Source of the DNA: Mangrovimonas cancribranchiae | Lineage (GTDB): Bacteria > Bacteroidota > Bacteroidia > Flavobacteriales > Flavobacteriaceae | Assembly: GCF_037126245.1 (NCBI RefSeq) | Contig: NZ_CP136925.1 | Span: 2,806,001-2,870,000 of the forward strand | DNA length: 64,000 nucleotides | Direction of reading: 5' to 3' | Shown here: positions 34,666-43,136 of the stretch, piece after piece | How positions within the stretch are numbered: the stretch's first letter is position 1 | Layout of the letters: each line of letters opens with the position of its first letter | Notes under the pieces: generated by a model | What the model was told of the DNA's origin: nothing | Database searches by the model: none | Seen by the model: the letters and a program-made list of their open reading frames with translations, nothing else | Made by a program: the position numbers and the translations under genes

Positions 34666-35202
34666 TTAATTTAATGTAAATTCTCTTTTTAATCTGTTTA
34701 ATTTGTTGGCGATACTTGCGTTATATTGAATGTCGCCTACACGTAAAATGAAACCACCTAAAATACTTTCATCTACAATATTTTCTATTTGAGCGTCTTT
34801 ACCTGTAAGTTCTTTTACTTTTTCTAGAACTTTACTTTCTAAGTCGCTGGTTAATGGAACCGCAGTCGTTACTTTAGCCGTTTGACTACCTTGGTATTCT
34901 GCAAAAAGTTGGGTATAACTTTTAGCTACATCGCCTAATAAGGCAATGCGCTTGTTTTCCATTAAGATTTCAACTAATTTTCCTGTAAGATCTTGAGTCC
35001 CTTTAAAAACTTCTGCTAAAGCAGCTTGTTTTACTGAAGAACGTACCACAGGATTTTGAAGAAAATCGTTTAATTCTTGACTTTCTGATATAGCTTGAGA
35101 TATGGTTAGCATATCTGTATTAATAGCTTCAGCAGCGTTTTGACTTTTTGCCAAATCTAATACTGCTTTTGCGTAACGTATTGCTGCTCTTGCTCCTGCC
35201 AT
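34666..35202 (-). CDS. atpH: ATP synthase F1 delta subunit
   Basis: The 178-residue protein joins the top of F1 to the peripheral stalk. The N-terminal 'AAIRYAKAVLDLAKSQNAAEAINTDM' and C-terminal 'VDESILGGFILRVGDIQYNASIANKLNRLKREF' are characteristic of delta/OSCP subunits. It lies 2 nt after atpF, so translation is probably coupled. The following spacer to atpA carries tandem repeats. Confidence 0.96.
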   Translation of the reverse strand: MAGARAAIRYAKAVLDLAKSQNAAEAINTDMLTISQAISESQELNDFLQNPVVRSSVKQAALAEVFKGTQDLTGKLVEILMENKRIALLGDVAKSYTQLFAEYQGSQTAKVTTAVPLTSDLESKVLEKVKELTGKDAQIENIVDESILGGFILRVGDIQYNASIANKLNRLKREFTLN

Positions 35203-35204
35203 AA

Positions 35205-35705
35205 TTAGTTTAATTTAGCGTCACCTAACATAGATTCTACCAACTCCATTTGCTTGTCTTTGCTAGACAATTCGTCTTTTACAACTTTTTCTGCAATTTC
35301 TAGAGATAGGCTTGCTACTTGACCTTTAAGCTCGGCCATAGCAGATTTCTTCTCACTTTCGATAGCTGCTTGTGCTTGCTCGATCATTTTGTTGGCTTTA
35401 GCTTGTGCATCGCCTTCTGCATCGGCAATCATTTTTGCTTTTAGCTCTCTAGCTTCTTTAAGCATTGTTTCACGCTCGGCACGTGCTTCGTTTAAAAGCT
35501 TTTCGTTGTCTGCTTGAAGATTTTGCATTTCTAGCTTAGCATTTTCTGCTGCTTGCAACGCATCTTCAATACCGCTTTCTCTTTTCTCTACAGAATCAAG
35601 AATTGGTTTCCAAGCAAATTTTCTTAACAATAGTACTAGCCCAACAAAAAGGAGTAATTGCCAAAAAAACAATCCAAACGAAAATTCATTAATTAACTTG
35701 TCCAT
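35205..35705 (-). CDS. atpF: ATP synthase Fo b subunit
   Basis: The 166-residue peripheral-stalk subunit has an N-terminal membrane helix ('FSFGLFFWQLLLFVGLVLLLRKFAWKPI'), then a long charged helix rich in Ala/Glu/Lys that dimerises ('ALQAAENAKLEMQNLQADNEKLLNEARAERE'). Only one b-type gene is present, as in non-photosynthetic bacteria. It is separated from atpE by a perfect 15-bp hairpin and from atpH by 2 nt. Confidence 0.97.
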   Translation of the reverse strand: MDKLINEFSFGLFFWQLLLFVGLVLLLRKFAWKPILDSVEKRESGIEDALQAAENAKLEMQNLQADNEKLLNEARAERETMLKEARELKAKMIADAEGDAQAKANKMIEQAQAAIESEKKSAMAELKGQVASLSLEIAEKVVKDELSSKDKQMELVESMLGDAKLN

Positions 35706-35739
35706 TTATATCTAGTTATAATCTTAATTAATCTTTTTA

Positions 35740-35774
35740 AACAACAGCTATAACCAACCGTTATAGCTGTTGTT
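35740..35774 (-). promoter_or_regulatory. Perfect 15-bp hairpin between atpE and atpF
   Basis: AACAACAGCTATAAC (35740-35754) and GTTATAGCTGTTGTT (35760-35774) are exact complements with a 5-nt loop. It lies 8 nt past the atpE stop on the operon transcript. No T-run follows, so it looks like an RNA stability or processing element rather than a full terminator. Confidence 0.75.
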
Positions 35775-35781
35775 AATTGTT

Positions 35782-35973
35782 TTACGCTGCAAATAAAGCA
35801 GCAAATCCAATACCTTCAATAAGTGCAGCTGCAATAAGCATAGCTGTTTGGATTTTTCCAGAAGCTTCTGGTTGGCGAGCGATAGCTTCCATAGCTTGTC
35901 CACCAATTCTACCGATACCTAAACCAGCACCGATTACAATTAAACCAGCTCCTACAATGTTTGGAATAGTCAT
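35782..35973 (-). CDS. atpE: ATP synthase Fo c subunit
   Basis: The 63-residue proteolipid forms the rotating membrane ring. It has two helices joined by the polar loop 'AIARQPEASGKIQ'. The ion-carrying carboxylate is the Glu in 'AALIEGIGFAALF'. Gly rather than Ser/Thr follows this Glu, and no other sodium-ligand pattern is evident, so proton coupling is the better guess. It is unusually short, lacking an N-terminal extension. A strong hairpin follows the gene, which may raise its expression relative to atpF. Confidence 0.97.
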   Translation of the reverse strand: MTIPNIVGAGLIVIGAGLGIGRIGGQAMEAIARQPEASGKIQTAMLIAAALIEGIGFAALFAA

Positions 35974-36004
35974 AATATATATATTAAAAATTAAACATTC
36001 AATT

Positions 36005-37105
36005 TTAGTGGTCGTCGTGTTCCTCTACAGCTTGACCAAAATACAGTGCTGATAGCATTGTAAAGATATAAGCTTGTAAAGCTGCTACTAACAACTCTAA
36101 TAAGGCTAGCGCAAAAGCTAAACCAAAGGATAGCGAACTTCCTATCCAGTTTTTAAATATGAACATTAAACCAATGATACTCATTAATACAATGTGACCT
36201 GCTGTAATGTTAGCGTACAGACGTATTAATAATGAAAATGGCTTAATAAAAATCCCCAACAACTCTATTGGTGCTAATACGATACGCATTAGTTTTGGCA
36301 CACCTGGCATCCAGAAAATATGCCCCCAATAACTTTTGTTGGCTGTAAAATTTGTAATTAAAAACGTTAACAAAGCTAATGCAAATGTTACCGCTATGTT
36401 GTTTGTTACGTTAACACCTAATGGTGTTAATCCTAATAAGTTGATAATCCAAATAAAGAAGAAAATGGTTAACAAGAAACTCATGTAACGTTTGTAATGT
36501 TTCTTTCCTATATTTGGAATAGCAATATCGTCACGAATATAAAGCACAATAGGCTCTAAGAAACGACCCATACCTTTTGGTAACGCACCTTTTTTGTAAG
36601 ATTTTGCCATAGAACTAAACATCCAAAGCATTAATAATCCTACAATTAATATAGTAAATACGTTTTTAGTAATTGAAAAATCTAATGGCTTTACATTAGT
36701 TGGATGGTGATGATCATCTAAATTAATATCGCCTTCGGCATTGGTTCTGTAAATCTTATTGTGGTAGCTTTTGTAGTAATTTCCACCAGCTTCAGCAACA
36801 GCTTCGCCATGATGTAATTTTGAAGAAGAGAATACTTTTAAGCCATCATCCCATAAAATTACAGGCAATGGAAAACCTACATAAACATGCTCTCCATTAT
36901 CTTTTGTATAAGAAAATAAACTGAAATCGTGAGAATCTAAAAGGTGATGATCTATATACTCCTTGATCTCTTCCTTAACACCTTGTTCACCCTCTACACC
37001 AGGGGCGATTTCTTCTAGATGCATATCTTCTTGAGCTAATACACTAAGTGGTAAAAAAGCTATTAATAAAAAGAATAGCAAACTAACAACTGGTTTTCTT
37101 TGCAT
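36005..37105 (-). CDS. atpB: ATP synthase Fo a subunit with N-terminal signal peptide
   Basis: The 366-residue subunit forms the proton channel beside the c ring. The channel part begins around 'FSITKNVFTILIVGLLMLWMF' and contains the essential Arg region 'PFSLLIRLYANITAGHIVLMSI', as well as 'FLLTIFFFIWIINLLGLTPLG'. Before it are ~150 extra residues: a signal peptide ('MQRKPVVSLLFFLLIAFLPLSVLAQ') and a His/Asp-rich periplasmic segment, far longer than in E. coli. An ATG at 37141 is excluded because it lies within the promoter box; 37105 gives a proper signal peptide. It is the first gene of atpBEFHAG. Confidence 0.96.
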   Translation of the reverse strand: MQRKPVVSLLFFLLIAFLPLSVLAQEDMHLEEIAPGVEGEQGVKEEIKEYIDHHLLDSHDFSLFSYTKDNGEHVYVGFPLPVILWDDGLKVFSSSKLHHGEAVAEAGGNYYKSYHNKIYRTNAEGDINLDDHHHPTNVKPLDFSITKNVFTILIVGLLMLWMFSSMAKSYKKGALPKGMGRFLEPIVLYIRDDIAIPNIGKKHYKRYMSFLLTIFFFIWIINLLGLTPLGVNVTNNIAVTFALALLTFLITNFTANKSYWGHIFWMPGVPKLMRIVLAPIELLGIFIKPFSLLIRLYANITAGHIVLMSIIGLMFIFKNWIGSSLSFGLAFALALLELLVAALQAYIFTMLSALYFGQAVEEHDDH

Positions 37106-37138
37106 GTTAAATGAAAATTGTATCCTTAAAAATCGGTG

Positions 37139-37167
37139 CAAAGGTATGCTTTTCTCTTAAAATCAAA
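37139..37167 (-). promoter_or_regulatory. Promoter of the atp operon (TTTG-N17-TACCTTTG)
   Basis: Minus strand TACCTTTG (37146-37139) with TTTG at 37167-37164. Same layout as the trhO promoter. It predicts a ~30-nt leader before the atpB ATG at 37105 and excludes the start at 37141. Confidence 0.8.
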
Positions 37168-37219
37168 AAACAAAAATTCACATTATTTTTTTAAGCTGTT
37201 TTCCCTATTTAAAATTTAG

Positions 37220-37609
37220 CTAATCTAAACTGTTCAAGAGTTTTATTCCGCCTAAAGTTTCTGTGAATAAACATGTTGCGTAGGGCACGAAAAATGAAGC
37301 AAATTCTAAATTAGAAATATCGCCATCTGCTCTAAACGACGGGTAAAAAAAAATGAAGAAACAAGTAAATTTTAAAAAGCTACCCACCATAAATAAAAAC
37401 CCTAATTGCTGTTTAAATTTATGCCTAAAAAAGTAGAGTGCTAACAAAATACCAATAGCTAATATGGTGTTTAAAATATAGGATAATATTATTTTATTAC
37501 CATAAGCTGGTAACTCCAACTGTTTTAAAACGTATGTATGTATAAAAAAAGCAATTACAGCTGTAATTGCTATTATAAAAATATATTTAAGTAATTGTAA
37601 GTTATTCAT
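37220..37609 (-). CDS. Small membrane protein upstream of atp operon, DUF6168-like
   Basis: The 129-residue protein has four predicted membrane helices ('YIFIIAITAVIAFFIHTYVL', 'IILSYILNTILAIGILLALYFF', 'LGFLFMVGSFLKFTCFFIFF' and a last short one). It occupies the position and topology of AtpI, the ATP synthase assembly factor, but its sequence does not look like AtpI. I believe it corresponds to the flavobacterial DUF6168 family. It overlaps atpZ by 8 nt, so the two are translated together. An ATP synthase-related role is inferred from place only. Confidence 0.7.
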   Translation of the reverse strand: MNNLQLLKYIFIIAITAVIAFFIHTYVLKQLELPAYGNKIILSYILNTILAIGILLALYFFRHKFKQQLGFLFMVGSFLKFTCFFIFFYPSFRADGDISNLEFASFFVPYATCLFTETLGGIKLLNSLD

Positions 37610-37826
37610 TTAACTTATTAACTTGCTTTAAAACAACATATAATGATATAGCAACCCCAAGTAACGTACAAATAATTAAGAATAACTTGCCTTGGGTAAA
37701 TTTAGCATCTAACCACTTACCCAATAATACAAATAGGTAGATTGTTACCCCCATTTGAATAGCTATTCCAGATAAGGTTGCTAAGTTTTTAAGCTGATTG
37801 TTCTTGTTTGGTTTTTTGTTTCCCAC
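37602..37826 (-). CDS. atpZ: AtpZ/AtpI-type small membrane protein
   Basis: The 74-residue protein has two membrane helices ('LSGIAIQMGVTIYLFVLLGKWLD' and 'LFLIICTLLGVAISLYVVLKQVN') joined by a short hydrophilic link, typical of AtpZ/AtpI proteins encoded just upstream of ATP synthase genes. They are thought to aid Fo assembly or magnesium supply. Its first 38 nt overlap the end of the bactofilin gene in another frame, an unusually long overlap. No later in-frame ATG before the helix keeps the conserved basic N-terminus. Confidence 0.82.
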   Translation of the reverse strand: MGNKKPNKNNQLKNLATLSGIAIQMGVTIYLFVLLGKWLDAKFTQGKLFLIICTLLGVAISLYVVLKQVNKLNE

Positions 37827-38205
37827 TTTGGTTAAATTCCTTTACAGCACCTTTCATAGCACATGTTACATTAAACGTGGCGCCAGGTTCTACGGCTAAT
37901 TTACCAACTACAACTTCGCCTTCCACATAAGCCGATGTTTTTAACGTTAAGGTTCCTTGCAGCGATAGTTTTCCTGAAAACTTTCCTTCAAAATGCGCAT
38001 CGGTTCCTTCTAGTGTTCCTTTTACAAATCCTGTTTTTCCTACAACAACTTTTCCGGGTGTTTTTACATTTCCCTCAATAGTGCCGTCTATTCGTAAATC
38101 GCCTTCACTCACAAAATCGCCTATCAGTTTTGTGCCTTTTGCAATAATATTTTGACTTGATGTTGTTGATTGGTTGTTTTTATCTTTTTGTTTTTCAGAA
38201 AACAT
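37789..38205 (-). CDS. Bactofilin, polymer-forming cytoskeletal protein
   Basis: The 138-residue protein has the bactofilin core of short beta-helix turns ('IIAKGTKLIGDFVSEGDLRIDGTIEGNVKTPGKVVVGKTGFVKG', continuing with 'AYVEGEVVVGKLAVEPGATF'), framed by disordered ends rich in Gln/Lys/Ser. Bactofilins polymerise without nucleotide and organise wall enzymes or surface machines. It sits 11 nt downstream of porW/sprE and overlaps atpZ by 38 nt. It may scaffold the type IX secretion or gliding apparatus, which is inference from gene order. Confidence 0.92.
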   Translation of the reverse strand: MFSEKQKDKNNQSTTSSQNIIAKGTKLIGDFVSEGDLRIDGTIEGNVKTPGKVVVGKTGFVKGTLEGTDAHFEGKFSGKLSLQGTLTLKTSAYVEGEVVVGKLAVEPGATFNVTCAMKGAVKEFNQSGKQKTKQEQSA

Positions 38206-38216
38206 GGTTAAGTTTT

Positions 38217-40802
38217 TTAATTATTATTTATTTGGAGCTCTAAATAGGTTTCTAAGTTCTTATGTATTTGAATGGTTCTATAGTTTGTTGACGAGGTAAT
38301 AAAATATTGATGTATAATTTTATTCTCTTTTTGTTCTTGCAATGATAACGCATAGCCATTGGCACCATCAAAACTGGTTAAACCATGAACAACAACAAAC
38401 GTGGTATTGCTATTATAAACATCTAACGACGTTTTTAAATTAAACACCTTAACCTCTTTTATTTGTTCGTTTAAAGCTGTTTTAAAGTTTGCAACAACCT
38501 CCTCGTCTTTAGTCTTGTTAAAGTAGTAAACCACTTTAAAACTATTCTCGTCTTCTGCATCTGTAAACGTATCATCTTTAAGTGCTGGCAACACTTCGTC
38601 TACAATGTTCTGCGCCTCTATTCCCTCGGGTGTGTTGGCATAATTTAATGCCACATAGTTAATTGCCTTGGAGTATTCTTGAAATCCGTTTAACCTTCCA
38701 ATAGCTAAAGCTTTTAGTAATTCGAACTTTGGCACCATAGGATCGCCTTGAAACAGAGTAATTTTATCGTCGCATTCATCAATTATAAATTGATAATTTT
38801 GGTTGCTTAATTCTTTATACAGATTTTGATAAATACTTTCTGGGCTGTTTTCATCTTTTAAATTTGCTTGTTCAGGGTTTAGAAGAATTTTAGCGTAGCG
38901 TGATTCTGGATAATTAGTAATAATATCGTTTTTTGCTATTGATGCTTCGTCTTGCTGATTTAAAACCTCATATATTTTGTACAAATTATATTTTGAAGGT
39001 AAGATTAACTTCTCCTCTGGATTGTTATCTAAAAGGCTTAAAAACTTATCTTTTGATAATTGATATTCTTTAAACTTCTCTTTATAAATAACACCTAATT
39101 GATAGTAGGCAAAGTTTCTTTCTTTAGCGATACTATCTATCACCTTATCATCTTGAGGTAATTGCTCGATATAGTAATTAGGATCGAAAGTTTCCGAATC
39201 TGTATCTGCTGTTGCTAATTGGCCTAAATTTGTATTATTGTTTTTGGTAGATCTTTTAGAGGACCAACGCCAATCATCTTCTAGAGGGCGATCGCCCCAT
39301 ATTCTAACAAACTCATTTTTCCCGTAAGCTACTGTAGTTGAATTGTAAAAATAAAAACTAGATTCTTTACCTGAAGGCGTCATGCCTCGAGAGGATTTCC
39401 CTTTAATGTCATTATTTACTGTAGCTAAACCCTGTTGCCTTTCTACACTTTTTTGTTTTTCTTTTTCTTCTTCGGCTTGCGCTTTAAGTTCGGTCGTAAA
39501 GGCTTCAAAATACGCTAACCTCTCATCGTCGCTCATGGCAACCAATGTTAAAATACTATCTGTAGCTTTTGCAACATCTTCGTAATAAATAACATCTTCT
39601 AAGTTATCTCTTTTACGCTTTATGATTCGATAGGGCTTTTTGTTTTTCTCCATGTTTAGCATGGTACTATCGTAATAAGCACCTGCTATTTTATAATTGG
39701 CATAATCAAACTCGTAATCTCCTAAAATTTCATAATTTCTTGCTTTAAGCTTTTTATCTCTGGAGTTGGTTCTTAACGATTTGTTATAATTGGCTAATGC
39801 TAAAGAATCTGATCCATTAATCATATGGTATTCGCCAATTTGATGATAAATTTTATCTAAAAACGGTCTATTCTCTCTGTTTTTTTCTAAGTCTGTTAGT
39901 AGCTCTAAAAATTCTAATTTATTACCATCGTCATAATTAAAGTTTTTTGCTTTTTGAATATGTGCATTAATGAGGTAAACACGTGGTGTTCGCCTGTTTA
40001 ACTCTATAATTTTATCAAACGCATAGTTGGCGCTGTCTTTTTTTCCTAATTCGTTATACAGTTGCCCTTGTATAAAACGATATCTTCCACGCTCGTCATG
40101 ACTCTTGGTGTTTTGAGCAGCAATTTCTAATTGCGTTATGGCACTATCTAAAGATTTTGTGTTAATATAAGCTTGCGCTAACATAGATGTTGCATCGGCT
40201 AAATCTTGTCCTTCTATGGCGTCTGCTTCTTCTAAAAGTTCTTTTAAATTTTCTATAGCTAGTTCGTCATTTTCTAAACGAATGTTTGTTTTTTCACGCC
40301 ATACTTTGGCTTGGTTAATTTTATCGCTTGAAGGATATCTGTAAAGGATGTAGTTAAATGCTTCTAGAGCTGGAATAAAGCGTTGATCGAAATATCGTGC
40401 TTCCCCCAATAGTAAATAAGCCTCGTCTATTTGTGGATTTTTTTCTTTACCATTAATATTCATACCGTGCATTTGTACGGCTTTGATGGCTTTTTCTTCT
40501 GCTCTTGAGAAGTTTTCGTTTTTATTTTGACCTGGAAGCATGACTTCTTCCATAATCTGCATACGTTCTATAGGAAGAATTTCCCAATAGTCGTCTTCGT
40601 AACTCTCGTTTAACGATTGACGCCCTAGCTCTAACGCATTATACCCATTAAAAAGGGTGTTGTATTCTGCTGTGACAGCATGATAATTTCGGCTTAAAAA
40701 ACGATCTTTTTTTCGTGAACAAGAACTCACGACTAATATGATGCTAAACAGAACTACTATAAGTCTAAAAGATGTCTTCAACGTTGATTGTATTTGGTTC
40801 AT
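38217..40802 (-). CDS. sprE: Type IX secretion / gliding TPR lipoprotein PorW/SprE
   Basis: The 861-residue lipoprotein has a signal ending in 'VVSSCSRKKDRF' (Cys28) and then the family hallmark 'NYHAVTAEYNTLFNGYNALELG'. TPR-like repeats follow ('EAYLLLGEARYFDQRFIPALEAFNYILYRYPSS', 'AYINTKSLDSAITQLEIAAQNTK', 'RYRFIQGQLYNELGKKDSANYAFDKII'). PorW in Porphyromonas and SprE in Flavobacterium johnsoniae are needed for type IX secretion and gliding, linking outer-membrane translocon and trans-envelope motor. The C-terminal part ('SFKVVYYFNKTKDEEVVANFKTALNEQ') is a separate alpha/beta region. Gene order porW-bactofilin-atpZ is notable. Identification is from sequence pattern, length and context. Confidence 0.88.
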   Translation of the reverse strand: MNQIQSTLKTSFRLIVVLFSIILVVSSCSRKKDRFLSRNYHAVTAEYNTLFNGYNALELGRQSLNESYEDDYWEILPIERMQIMEEVMLPGQNKNENFSRAEEKAIKAVQMHGMNINGKEKNPQIDEAYLLLGEARYFDQRFIPALEAFNYILYRYPSSDKINQAKVWREKTNIRLENDELAIENLKELLEEADAIEGQDLADATSMLAQAYINTKSLDSAITQLEIAAQNTKSHDERGRYRFIQGQLYNELGKKDSANYAFDKIIELNRRTPRVYLINAHIQKAKNFNYDDGNKLEFLELLTDLEKNRENRPFLDKIYHQIGEYHMINGSDSLALANYNKSLRTNSRDKKLKARNYEILGDYEFDYANYKIAGAYYDSTMLNMEKNKKPYRIIKRKRDNLEDVIYYEDVAKATDSILTLVAMSDDERLAYFEAFTTELKAQAEEEKEKQKSVERQQGLATVNNDIKGKSSRGMTPSGKESSFYFYNSTTVAYGKNEFVRIWGDRPLEDDWRWSSKRSTKNNNTNLGQLATADTDSETFDPNYYIEQLPQDDKVIDSIAKERNFAYYQLGVIYKEKFKEYQLSKDKFLSLLDNNPEEKLILPSKYNLYKIYEVLNQQDEASIAKNDIITNYPESRYAKILLNPEQANLKDENSPESIYQNLYKELSNQNYQFIIDECDDKITLFQGDPMVPKFELLKALAIGRLNGFQEYSKAINYVALNYANTPEGIEAQNIVDEVLPALKDDTFTDAEDENSFKVVYYFNKTKDEEVVANFKTALNEQIKEVKVFNLKTSLDVYNSNTTFVVVHGLTSFDGANGYALSLQEQKENKIIHQYFITSSTNYRTIQIHKNLETYLELQINNN

Positions 40803-40814
40803 ACATAACTAAAA

Positions 40815-40841
40815 ACAGCTACATATATTATGTGTAGCTGT
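40815..40841 (-). terminator. Hairpin between the ABC operon and porW/sprE
   Basis: ACAGCTACA (40815-40823) and TGTAGCTGT (40833-40841), then TTTTTAG on the minus strand: a likely terminator for the ABC exporter operon. A TATTTTTA motif overlaps its upstream arm (40841-40848). It could thus also lie in the 5' leader of porW/sprE. Confidence 0.6.
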
Positions 40842-40886
40842 AAAAATAAGCATCTTTTTGGATTAAGCTAAAAATAGGGACGGTTT

Positions 40887-41594
40887 TTAAACCGCTTCCG
40901 AACCAGAGAAATGCGCTTCCAATTCTTTTAAAGTAGCTTCACTAGTAGTAATGTCTTTAATAACTTCGCCTTTTTCCAAAACCACAATGCGCTCACAAAC
41001 TTCGGTAACGTGCATTAAATCGTGACTAGAAACAAGCACGGTTACACCTTTGGTTTCGGCCAAATCCTTTATAAGGCCTTTTAAGCGGATTTGCGTAGTT
41101 GGATCGAGATTAGCAAAGGGTTCATCCAGAATAACAACTTCTGGATTACCAATTAAGGCTGCCACAATACCGGCTTTCTTTTGGTTTCCTTTACTTAAAT
41201 CGCGTAAATATTTTTTCTGATTTAAAATTTCACCATTGAAGAGCTCCTCAAACTGTGTTAAAAAGGCATCGACATCGGCTTTGTTTTGTCCTCGTAACTC
41301 GCCAATAAAGTAGAAATACTCTTCGGGTGTCAAGTAACCTATCAAAAAACTTTCGTCTATAAATGCAGAGGTATGTGGTTTCCAGTCTTCGCTTTCATTA
41401 ACTTTTATGTTGTTATTCTTCACATAACCTGTTGTAGGCTTTATTAAATCCAGCAACAAGCTAAAATACGTAGTTTTACCAGCGCCATTGTTGCCCACCA
41501 AACCAAAACTTTGTCCTTTTGGAATATCTAGGTTTTCTATATTCAATACGGTTTTGCTACCGTAGGTTTTTGAAAGATTAGAAGTTGTTATCAT
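40887..41594 (-). CDS. ABC transporter ATP-binding protein (exporter type)
   Basis: The 235-residue ATPase has Walker A 'GNNGAGKTT', Walker B 'VVILDEPFANLD' and H-loop 'VLVSSHDLMH'. The signature is the variant 'LSKGNQKKAG'. It would energise export together with the membrane protein encoded 14 nt upstream. It is the last gene of a PadR-headed operon on the minus strand; substrates of such flavobacterial exporters are unknown. A terminator candidate follows at 40815-40841. Confidence 0.92.
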   Translation of the reverse strand: MITTSNLSKTYGSKTVLNIENLDIPKGQSFGLVGNNGAGKTTYFSLLLDLIKPTTGYVKNNNIKVNESEDWKPHTSAFIDESFLIGYLTPEEYFYFIGELRGQNKADVDAFLTQFEELFNGEILNQKKYLRDLSKGNQKKAGIVAALIGNPEVVILDEPFANLDPTTQIRLKGLIKDLAETKGVTVLVSSHDLMHVTEVCERIVVLEKGEVIKDITTSEATLKELEAHFSGSEAV

Positions 41595-41608
41595 TGTTTT
41601 GCGTTATT

Positions 41609-43090
41609 TTAAGAATCTTGACTAAAAGCGTCTATCATTTTATATTTTGAAGCCAGATATTTACCGACTATGCTTTTCATTAGTTTTTGGTGAAGCACAA
41701 TGCCCACAACACCAATTAAAGCCAAGGCTAAACAGGCTATTTCAAAATTAACCAACCAATTTACCACACCAAAAATGGCCAATGGCACTAACATAAGTGG
41801 AATACCAATTAGCCATTGCACAGCTCCCGTACCTTGATAGTTGAATGCAGCACGTTGGTTTAAATCTATTTTTTTTCTGTTGAAGGAACCGCCCCATAAT
41901 ATTACGTGTGTATTAACACCTATGTTGTAAATGGCGGCTGCCAAATGTGCCAGGAGAATGTTCCACCCAAAATACACATAAGGAATGCTCAACACGAACA
42001 TCACGACCACACTAAAAGCCATTAAGTTGAATTTTGACTTTAAATACTGCTTGTACTGAATATTTTGGCTCATCAACATTTTGTAATATCCACTATCCCA
42101 AGCAGGCACAAATTGCCCAAAATTAATAAGGAAAATTCCCGTCACAAAAATACCTACAAAACCAAACATAAAAGGCTTATCGGCGTAAATGGGGTTGGGG
42201 TAGAAAAACAAGCCGTACAACAACCCAATAACTAAAATAAACACTGATGAACGCGGTCGTTTGTTGCGCCAAATTAACCGCAAATCCAATTGCATAAACG
42301 GTGCCGAATCGCCAAACTTTCTGGTCCATTCCAGATTGGAAGAATTTACTTCCTTCACATGCGATTTTAAAGAGCTATCCAAGAACAGTTTCTGGCGAAG
42401 CATTTTGAAATTCATCATATACAACCCAATTAATACCAAAATTGGAATGCCGATTAATAAAGGATTGTTATAAATACTATTTATGCCGTTTGACACCAAA
42501 TCGGTAAACGAAATAATATTGAAGTAATCCAAGGCAAACAATCCGCCAGCCAATACGATAACGGGAAGAAAGGATAATTCGGTTTCAGACGAAAAGCTTT
42601 CCAGAATAAAATTCAGAAAATTAATAATAAGCGTGATGCACAATAAGGTGAGCATCCAAACCAATACCGAAACCGTTGGGTAATCGTTAATCAACAACAT
42701 CACACCAAACGGAATAATTGCAAACATTGGTAAGAAGTTAAAAAACGACAACGCTGATTTTCCCAAGACATAATTAACCACCTTGCTACGTTTTACAGGT
42801 AAGGTTAGCAAAGGTTTTACACTCATTACGGGTAACTTCTGAAAGAAAAACCGCATCAACACATCGGCAATAATCCAGTAAAACAGGTAACTGTTTACGA
42901 TTACTAGCGGATCTTGATCTGGAAATTGATCTTTTAACAAAGGATATAGAGCCACACCCAAAGCCAAAAACATCACAACAAAATACAGGGCAAAAAACAC
43001 CAAAAGGATATTGAGTGCCATACTTTTTTGCCAATACGATGACCTAAAATATTGTTTCCATTCGAGGTTGAGAAAGTGCTTTAATGTCAT
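41609..43090 (-). CDS. ABC exporter permease, DUF5687-like
   Basis: The 493-residue inner-membrane protein has 10-12 predicted helices, beginning 'MTLKHFLNLEWKQYFRSSYWQKSMALNILLVFFALYFVVMF', with the basic segment 'PVKRSKVVNYVLGKSALSFFNFLPMFAI' near the middle. It fits the DUF5687 family, which in flavobacteria pairs with a single ATPase. It precedes the ATPase by 14 nt and follows the frameshifted membrane gene by 46 nt. No substrate-defining domain can be read. Confidence 0.8.
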   Translation of the reverse strand: MTLKHFLNLEWKQYFRSSYWQKSMALNILLVFFALYFVVMFLALGVALYPLLKDQFPDQDPLVIVNSYLFYWIIADVLMRFFFQKLPVMSVKPLLTLPVKRSKVVNYVLGKSALSFFNFLPMFAIIPFGVMLLINDYPTVSVLVWMLTLLCITLIINFLNFILESFSSETELSFLPVIVLAGGLFALDYFNIISFTDLVSNGINSIYNNPLLIGIPILVLIGLYMMNFKMLRQKLFLDSSLKSHVKEVNSSNLEWTRKFGDSAPFMQLDLRLIWRNKRPRSSVFILVIGLLYGLFFYPNPIYADKPFMFGFVGIFVTGIFLINFGQFVPAWDSGYYKMLMSQNIQYKQYLKSKFNLMAFSVVVMFVLSIPYVYFGWNILLAHLAAAIYNIGVNTHVILWGGSFNRKKIDLNQRAAFNYQGTGAVQWLIGIPLMLVPLAIFGVVNWLVNFEIACLALALIGVVGIVLHQKLMKSIVGKYLASKYKMIDAFSQDS

Positions 43091-43136
43091 TTTTTAAGGA
43101 TGGTTTATTGCATTAGTACACATTTGTAGTGATTTG

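Noticed and set aside
35782-35973. Sodium-binding c subunit
   Set aside because: The carboxylate Glu is followed by Gly, not Ser/Thr, and no other sodium ligand pattern is clear; proton coupling preferred.
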